A stretch of DNA of 64,000 nucleotides from UBA8752 sp002336475 (GTDB taxonomy: Bacteria > Bacteroidota > Bacteroidia > Flavobacteriales_D > Sanyastnellaceae). A model generated the notes under the pieces. The model was not told where the DNA came from. It saw only the letters and a program-made list of their open reading frames with translations, and did not search any database. Position 1 is the first letter of the stretch. The number at the start of each line of letters is the position of its first letter. The position numbers were made by a program, and so were the translations under genes. The DNA lies in assembly GCA_943846755.1 (NCBI GenBank), contig OX044365.1, positions 868,001 to 932,000 on the forward strand, given 5' to 3'. This document shows, one piece after another, positions 60,085 to 64,000 of the stretch.

Positions 60085-61643
60085 TCCCATTCTATCGTTG
60101 CGGGCGGCTTGGAAGAAATGTCATAGACCACCCTGTTGATTCCCCGCACTTTGTTGATGATGGCATTGGACACTTCGGCCAAAAATGCATGGGGGAAATC
60201 CACCCAGTCGGCCGTCATGCCATCGGTTGACGTCACTGCGCGCAAGGCCACAGCTTGCTCATAGGTGCGCTCGTCGCCCATCACCCCCACGCTTTGAACG
60301 GGCAGCAAAATGGTACCGGCTTGCCAGACCCGGTCGTAGTGACCGTGCTCGCGCAACTTGTCGGTCCAAATGCGATCGGCATCCTGCAGCAGCCTCACCT
60401 TGTCTGGGGTGACTTCTCCCAGGATGCGTATGCCGAGCCCTGGCCCCGGGAAGGGGTGACGGCCCAGCAATTCCTGTGACATGCCCATTTCGCGGCCCAC
60501 CCTGCGCACCTCATCCTTGAACAACATGCGCAGCGGTTCCACCACTTGCAACTTCATGTAATCGGGCAAGCCCCCCACATTGTGATGGGACTTGATGGTG
60601 GCGCTTGGGCCTCCCGTGGCCGACACGCTTTCGATGACATCGGGATAAATGGTCCCTTGCCCCAACCACTTTACACCGTCGAGTAAGCCACTTTCGTGGT
60701 CGAACACGTCGATGAATGTGGCTCCGATGGCCTTGCGCTTGCCCTCTGGGTCTGAAACTCCGGATAAGGCCGCGTAAAACCGGTCAGCAGACCGAACGCC
60801 TTTGACGTTGAGCCCCAGGCCTTCATACCCTTCGAGCACTTCTTCAAACTCGTGCTTGCGCAGCAGTCCGTTGTCCACGAAAATGCAGAAAAGGCGGTCA
60901 CCAATGGCCCTGTGCAAGAGCATCGCTGCGACACTGGAGTCGACTCCTCCGCTCAAACCGAGCACCACGGGGTCATCTCCCAGTTGCGCTTTGAGCTCTT
61001 CAACCGTGGAATCCACAAAGTGTGCCGGGGTCCAATCTGCTGCGCAGCCACAGATGCTGTGGACATAATTGCGCAAAAGCGTGAGCCCTTCTTCACTGTG
61101 GTACACCTCGGGATGAAATTGAATGCCCCAGGTGGGCTCCTCATCAAAGGCGAATCCTGCAAACTTTACATCCTGTGTAGAACAGGTCACCCGGGCTTGA
61201 TCTCCGATCGACTGGATTGTATCCCCGTGGCTCATCCAGACTTGCTTTCCTTCGGTCATCCCCTGAAAGAGGCGGTCAGAACTGTCGATGTGGTTCAGAT
61301 GAGCCCTGCCGTATTCCCTGCTGTCGCTGGCCTCTACCAGCCCTCCAGCATCTTGGGCCAGCCATTGGGCTCCGAAACACACCCCGAGCACAGGCCAATT
61401 CCCACGCACTCCCTCCAATTCAGGCGCTGGGGCATTGGCATCACGCACGCTGTGCGGACTGCCGGACAAGATCACACCCTTCCAAACCCGGCCGAGTGCA
61501 TCGTCCTGAGGAGCGGTATCCAAGAGGGCCTTCCAGTCCCCGTTCCAAGGCTTGATTTCGGCATAGGTGTTGAGCTCCCTCACCCTACGGGCAATGAGCT
61601 GCGTGTATTGAGAACCAAAATCGAGAATGAGAATGCTGTCCAT
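60081..61643 (-). CDS. guaA: GMP synthase (glutamine-hydrolysing)
   Basis: A 520-residue two-domain enzyme converting XMP to GMP. The class I glutamine amidotransferase domain has ILDFGSQYTQLIARR, nucleophile GVCFGAQWLA and FHPEVYHS; the ATP-pyrophosphatase domain has the PP-loop LSGGVDSSVAAMLL; the dimerisation domain ends KPPATIEWE. Standard length. First gene of a minus-strand overlapping run guaA, LysM protein, hemF. Confidence 0.97.
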   Translation of the reverse strand: MDSILILDFGSQYTQLIARRVRELNTYAEIKPWNGDWKALLDTAPQDDALGRVWKGVILSGSPHSVRDANAPAPELEGVRGNWPVLGVCFGAQWLAQDAGGLVEASDSREYGRAHLNHIDSSDRLFQGMTEGKQVWMSHGDTIQSIGDQARVTCSTQDVKFAGFAFDEEPTWGIQFHPEVYHSEEGLTLLRNYVHSICGCAADWTPAHFVDSTVEELKAQLGDDPVVLGLSGGVDSSVAAMLLHRAIGDRLFCIFVDNGLLRKHEFEEVLEGYEGLGLNVKGVRSADRFYAALSGVSDPEGKRKAIGATFIDVFDHESGLLDGVKWLGQGTIYPDVIESVSATGGPSATIKSHHNVGGLPDYMKLQVVEPLRMLFKDEVRRVGREMGMSQELLGRHPFPGPGLGIRILGEVTPDKVRLLQDADRIWTDKLREHGHYDRVWQAGTILLPVQSVGVMGDERTYEQAVALRAVTSTDGMTADWVDFPHAFLAEVSNAIINKVRGINRVVYDISSKPPATIEWE

Positions 61644-61746
61644 TGCGGGCGCGGTATTGGGGCGAAATTACGCCTGTGGTTTCTGCCTTTCACATGAACG
61701 CATCCACTGGAAGGCTGTTGTTTTGCACCGTTGTTAAACGCTTCTC

Positions 61747-62373
61747 ATGTTATTTACCCCAGACTCCCCTTCTGCCCTCTCGCTTTTGCCCGGACTTCGG
61801 CATCGTAAACTGGTCTTAGCCAGTGCATCTCCCCGGCGCAAGCAACTCATTGGCATGCTGGGCATTCCTTTTGAAGTCCGCCCTATTGGGGCCGATGAAA
61901 TCTACCCGAAAGAAATCACCGGCCCAGACATTCCGAGGTTCTTGAGTGAACTCAAAGCAAGAGCTGCTGTTTCCACCCTTTCTCCAGAGGAGATTCTCAT
62001 CACCAGTGACACTGTGGTTCAATTGGATGGCCAGACCTTGGAAAAGCCAGCCTCACCAGAAGAGGCCTTTCGGATGATCCGCGCTTTATCGGGAAGAACG
62101 CACGAGGTGACAACGGGATTCACCATCGTAGACGGGCGACAGACCGATGTACTCAAAACAGACCACGACACAGTGACCGTGTCATTCGTACATCTTAGCG
62201 ACGATTTCATTCATCATTACATCGAACACCACCAACCTTTCGACAAAGCTGGGGCCTATGGCGCTCAAGATTTGATCGGAGCCTGTGGCATCCATTCCCT
62301 AAATGGAAGCTTTTACACCGTTATGGGACTTCCCATGCACAAAATTTTTTCAACCCTGCAAACCTTTGATTAA
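61747..62373 (+). CDS. maf: Maf-family nucleotide pyrophosphatase
   Basis: A 208-residue protein with the Maf signatures LVLASASPRRKQLIGMLG near residue 24, EILITSDTVVQLDG and KPASPEEAFRMIRALSGRTHEV, and the final AGAYGAQDLIGACGIHSLNGSF. Family members hydrolyse dTTP/UTP or modified nucleotides (house-cleaning) and were first described as septum-formation inhibitors. No signal peptide. Independent upstream region; the proteorhodopsin gene follows 120 bases later. Confidence 0.92.
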   Translation: MLFTPDSPSALSLLPGLRHRKLVLASASPRRKQLIGMLGIPFEVRPIGADEIYPKEITGPDIPRFLSELKARAAVSTLSPEEILITSDTVVQLDGQTLEKPASPEEAFRMIRALSGRTHEVTTGFTIVDGRQTDVLKTDHDTVTVSFVHLSDDFIHHYIEHHQPFDKAGAYGAQDLIGACGIHSLNGSFYTVMGLPMHKIFSTLQTFD

Positions 62374-62464
62374 CAAGCTCATCAATCGCTGCTCAGGTTA
62401 TTACGTTCACTTTTTTTGCAATTTTCTTGAACAAGGGGGCTTCCCTTTGGTTTTGGTGTGTACG

Positions 62465-62478
62465 TTGAACACGTTCAA
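62465..62478. promoter_or_regulatory. Palindrome TTGAAC-AC-GTTCAA upstream of proteorhodopsin
   Basis: A perfect inverted repeat with 6-base arms and 2-base spacer, centred 22 bases before the proteorhodopsin ATG. It is nested in a larger TGTGTA/TACACA and GGTTTTG/CAAAACC symmetry. It could be an operator or an mRNA 5' hairpin. Confidence 0.35.
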
Positions 62479-62493
62479 AACCATACACAACAA

Positions 62494-63240
62494 ATGAACC
62501 TTTCTTTAATTCTAGCCGACGCTTCGCTTTACATGAGTGAGCACTTTGACAGCCTGACAAGTTTCACCTTCTTCGTCGGTTGCATGGCCATGATGGCCGC
62601 ATCTGTCTTTTTCTTCCTCGAAATGGGCAGCGTAGACAAAAAATGGAGGACGTCACTGCTCATTAGTGGCATCATCACATTTATCGCTTTCGTGCACTAC
62701 TACTACATGCGCGATTACTACCTGGCCACAGGTGACAGCCCCATTGCTTTCCGCTATGTGGACTGGACACTGACGGTTCCGTTGATGTGCGTGGAGTTTT
62801 ACCTGATCACCAAGAAAGCCGGTGGCACCATGGGACTGATGTGGAAGTTGATCTTCGCATCTGTGATCATGTTGGTTACAGGTTACTGGGGTGAGGCATT
62901 GGACCAAAGCAACGCTTGGCTCTGGGGTCTTTTCTCAGGTATTGCTTACTTCTACATCGTTTACCTCGTTTGGTTCGGTGAAGTAAAGCAGTTGGCTGCC
63001 AATGCTGGTGGAGCCGTAGCTGAAGCCAACAAGTGGCTCGGTTGGTTCGTGCTGGCCGGTTGGGCGATTTACCCCATTGGTTACATGGCCGGAACCGGAG
63101 ACTTCGGTGGCGGACAATGGTACCAGGGGCTTTTCAACCTCGACATGGACGTCATCTACAACATTGGTGATGCCATCAACAAGATCGGTTTCGGTCTCGT
63201 GATTTACGCTTTGGCCATCAAGGACAGCTCTAAGGGCTGA
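62494..63240 (+). CDS. Proteorhodopsin, light-driven proton pump
   Basis: A 248-residue seven-helix microbial rhodopsin. The proton-pump motif is complete: acceptor Asp90 and Thr94 in RYVDWTLTVPL, donor Glu101 in VEFYLI (equivalents of D97/T101/E108), His68 as the acceptor's partner, and the retinal Schiff-base Lys230 in GDAINKIGFGL. The spectral tuning position (GPR 105) is Met98, which in flavobacterial proteins goes with green absorption. The start at 62494 is preferred to 62458 because the latter adds a nonstandard leader. blh follows and would supply the retinal. Confidence 0.97.
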   Translation: MNLSLILADASLYMSEHFDSLTSFTFFVGCMAMMAASVFFFLEMGSVDKKWRTSLLISGIITFIAFVHYYYMRDYYLATGDSPIAFRYVDWTLTVPLMCVEFYLITKKAGGTMGLMWKLIFASVIMLVTGYWGEALDQSNAWLWGLFSGIAYFYIVYLVWFGEVKQLAANAGGAVAEANKWLGWFVLAGWAIYPIGYMAGTGDFGGGQWYQGLFNLDMDVIYNIGDAINKIGFGLVIYALAIKDSSKG

Positions 63241-63268
63241 TCTCTCCGAAACGAAAGCAAGGAAAACT

Positions 63269-63298
63269 GGCCCACCCCTTCTCGGGGGTGGGCCTTTT
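63269..63298 (+). terminator. Intrinsic terminator between proteorhodopsin and blh
   Basis: GGCCCACCCC pairs with GGGGTGGGCC around a 6-base loop, followed by TTTTCTTT. It sits 28 bases past the proteorhodopsin stop and only about 10 bases before the blh ATG, leaving little room for a separate promoter. Confidence 0.8.
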
Positions 63299-63307
63299 CT
63301 TTGCCCC

Positions 63308-64000
63308 ATGATTGGGGCAGGCACATTCAAGAATGCAGTCAAGGTGCGGAGGTGGACCCTCGGTCTTTTGGCGGCTGGTGCTCTCATGAGCGAGGCACTC
63401 TGGCATTGGGCTCCAGACCTCCAGTTGCCCCTCGCCATTGTTCTGATCGCTGTTATTGGCATCCAGCATGGCGCCTTGGACCACATACTGCATTCCCACA
63501 TGCATGGGGACCCAGAAGGGCCTCTTCGCCAGTCTTTTGTCCTCCCCTATATCGCGGGTATCGGAGTGGCTTGGGTCGCCTTTGAGACTGCTCCAGAACT
63601 GATGCTGGGCGTGTTTCTTCTGGTCAGTGCCTACCATTTCGGCATGTCACACCTCAGGGTCGATGCCATGCGCGGAAAACGGCCTTCACCGGACCACCTG
63701 TCCGGCCTGACCCTTGGCCTTTCTTTGCTCGCCCCGTTGGTCACCCGACCCGACGCCATCGGTGTTCTGCAGGACTTCGGCTGGCACCTTGACACCGGCT
63801 TCGGAGACAAATTGCTGCCGCTCAAACTGGCCAGCGGTGCCGCCCTCTTTCTCGGACTCGTGCTCAACCGCACATGGCGCAATGGCATGCTGGTTGTGGC
63901 CAGTGTCCTGCTCGCCTGGCTGGTGCGGGACCTCCTCCTCGCATTCGCACTGTATTTCGCCCTGGGCCATTCCCGGGAAGCTTTTTTCGAAGAATTCCAG
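63308..64000 (+). CDS. blh: Blh/Brp-type beta-carotene 15,15'-dioxygenase (partial)
   Basis: Open from an ATG at 63308 to the window edge (231 codons). Membrane protein with repeated hydrophobic helices; family motifs are the early IQHGALDH, SAYHFGMSHLR and the terminal YFALGHSREAFFEEF, whose histidines bind the catalytic iron. The enzyme cleaves beta-carotene to two retinals, the chromophore for the adjacent proteorhodopsin. The pairing proteorhodopsin-blh is known from many marine Bacteroidota. A later ATG at 63386 is a possible alternative start. Confidence 0.9.
   Translation, partial: MIGAGTFKNAVKVRRWTLGLLAAGALMSEALWHWAPDLQLPLAIVLIAVIGIQHGALDHILHSHMHGDPEGPLRQSFVLPYIAGIGVAWVAFETAPELMLGVFLLVSAYHFGMSHLRVDAMRGKRPSPDHLSGLTLGLSLLAPLVTRPDAIGVLQDFGWHLDTGFGDKLLPLKLASGAALFLGLVLNRTWRNGMLVVASVLLAWLVRDLLLAFALYFALGHSREAFFEEFQ

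Overview
The window reads as a chromosomal segment of a marine Bacteroidota, most likely a flavobacterium-like lineage (inference). The evidence is a set of secreted proteins with type IX secretion (T9SS) C-terminal sorting domains, TAnnTTTG-type -7 promoter boxes, the ribosomal/secretion cluster rpmG-DUF4295-ftsY-rimO-queE, and a proteorhodopsin gene followed by a Blh-type beta-carotene dioxygenase. Most of the core has fairly high G+C. One 1-kb patch at 12.3-13.3 kb is clearly more AT-rich (about 41% by hand count over its main gene).

Layout. 0-7 kb: tail of a T9SS protein, a Wzx-like flippase, a His-rich secreted protein, an M1 metallopeptidase and two T9SS cargo proteins. 7-12 kb: beta-carbonic anhydrase divergent from a nitric oxide synthase oxygenase gene, with two identical-type palindromes between them, then a PqqB-like metallo-hydrolase, a class V aminotransferase and a small lipoprotein. 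12.25-13.34 kb: an AT-rich cassette with a pentapeptide-like gene, bounded by a perfect 65-bp direct repeat that includes the 3' end of tRNA-Arg(CCG); tRNA-Ala(GGC) lies upstream of tRNA-Arg. 13.6-20.8 kb: a tightly overlapping envelope operon on the minus strand, dapF, DUF4105, lipoprotein, outer-membrane barrel, kdsA, T9SS protein. 20.8-22.4 kb: secreted lipase with a dockerin-like tail.

22.5-47.1 kb holds four large secreted, Cys- and repeat-rich proteins on the minus strand. The two larger ones carry HYR-like domains; one contains two blocks of nearly identical 282-bp units. Each of the four reading frames is broken at least once. These breaks could be consensus errors, real decay or recoding; they are reported individually. 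47.4-58 kb: fused alpha/beta 2-oxoacid dehydrogenase E1, ferredoxin-reductase-like flavoprotein, lolA-ftsK, and rpmG-DUF4295-ftsY-rimO-queE. 57.6-61.6 kb: guaA, a LysM/periplasmic-binding-like protein and hemF overlap head to tail on the minus strand. 61.7-64 kb: maf, proteorhodopsin (DTE proton-pump motif, Met at the spectral tuning site) and blh, which runs off the window.

The most unusual items are the tRNA-flanked mini-cassette without any recombinase, the paired ATGAC-N4-GTCAT sites in the carbonic anhydrase/NOS intergenic region, the recombining 282-bp repeats, and an intrinsic terminator between proteorhodopsin and blh.
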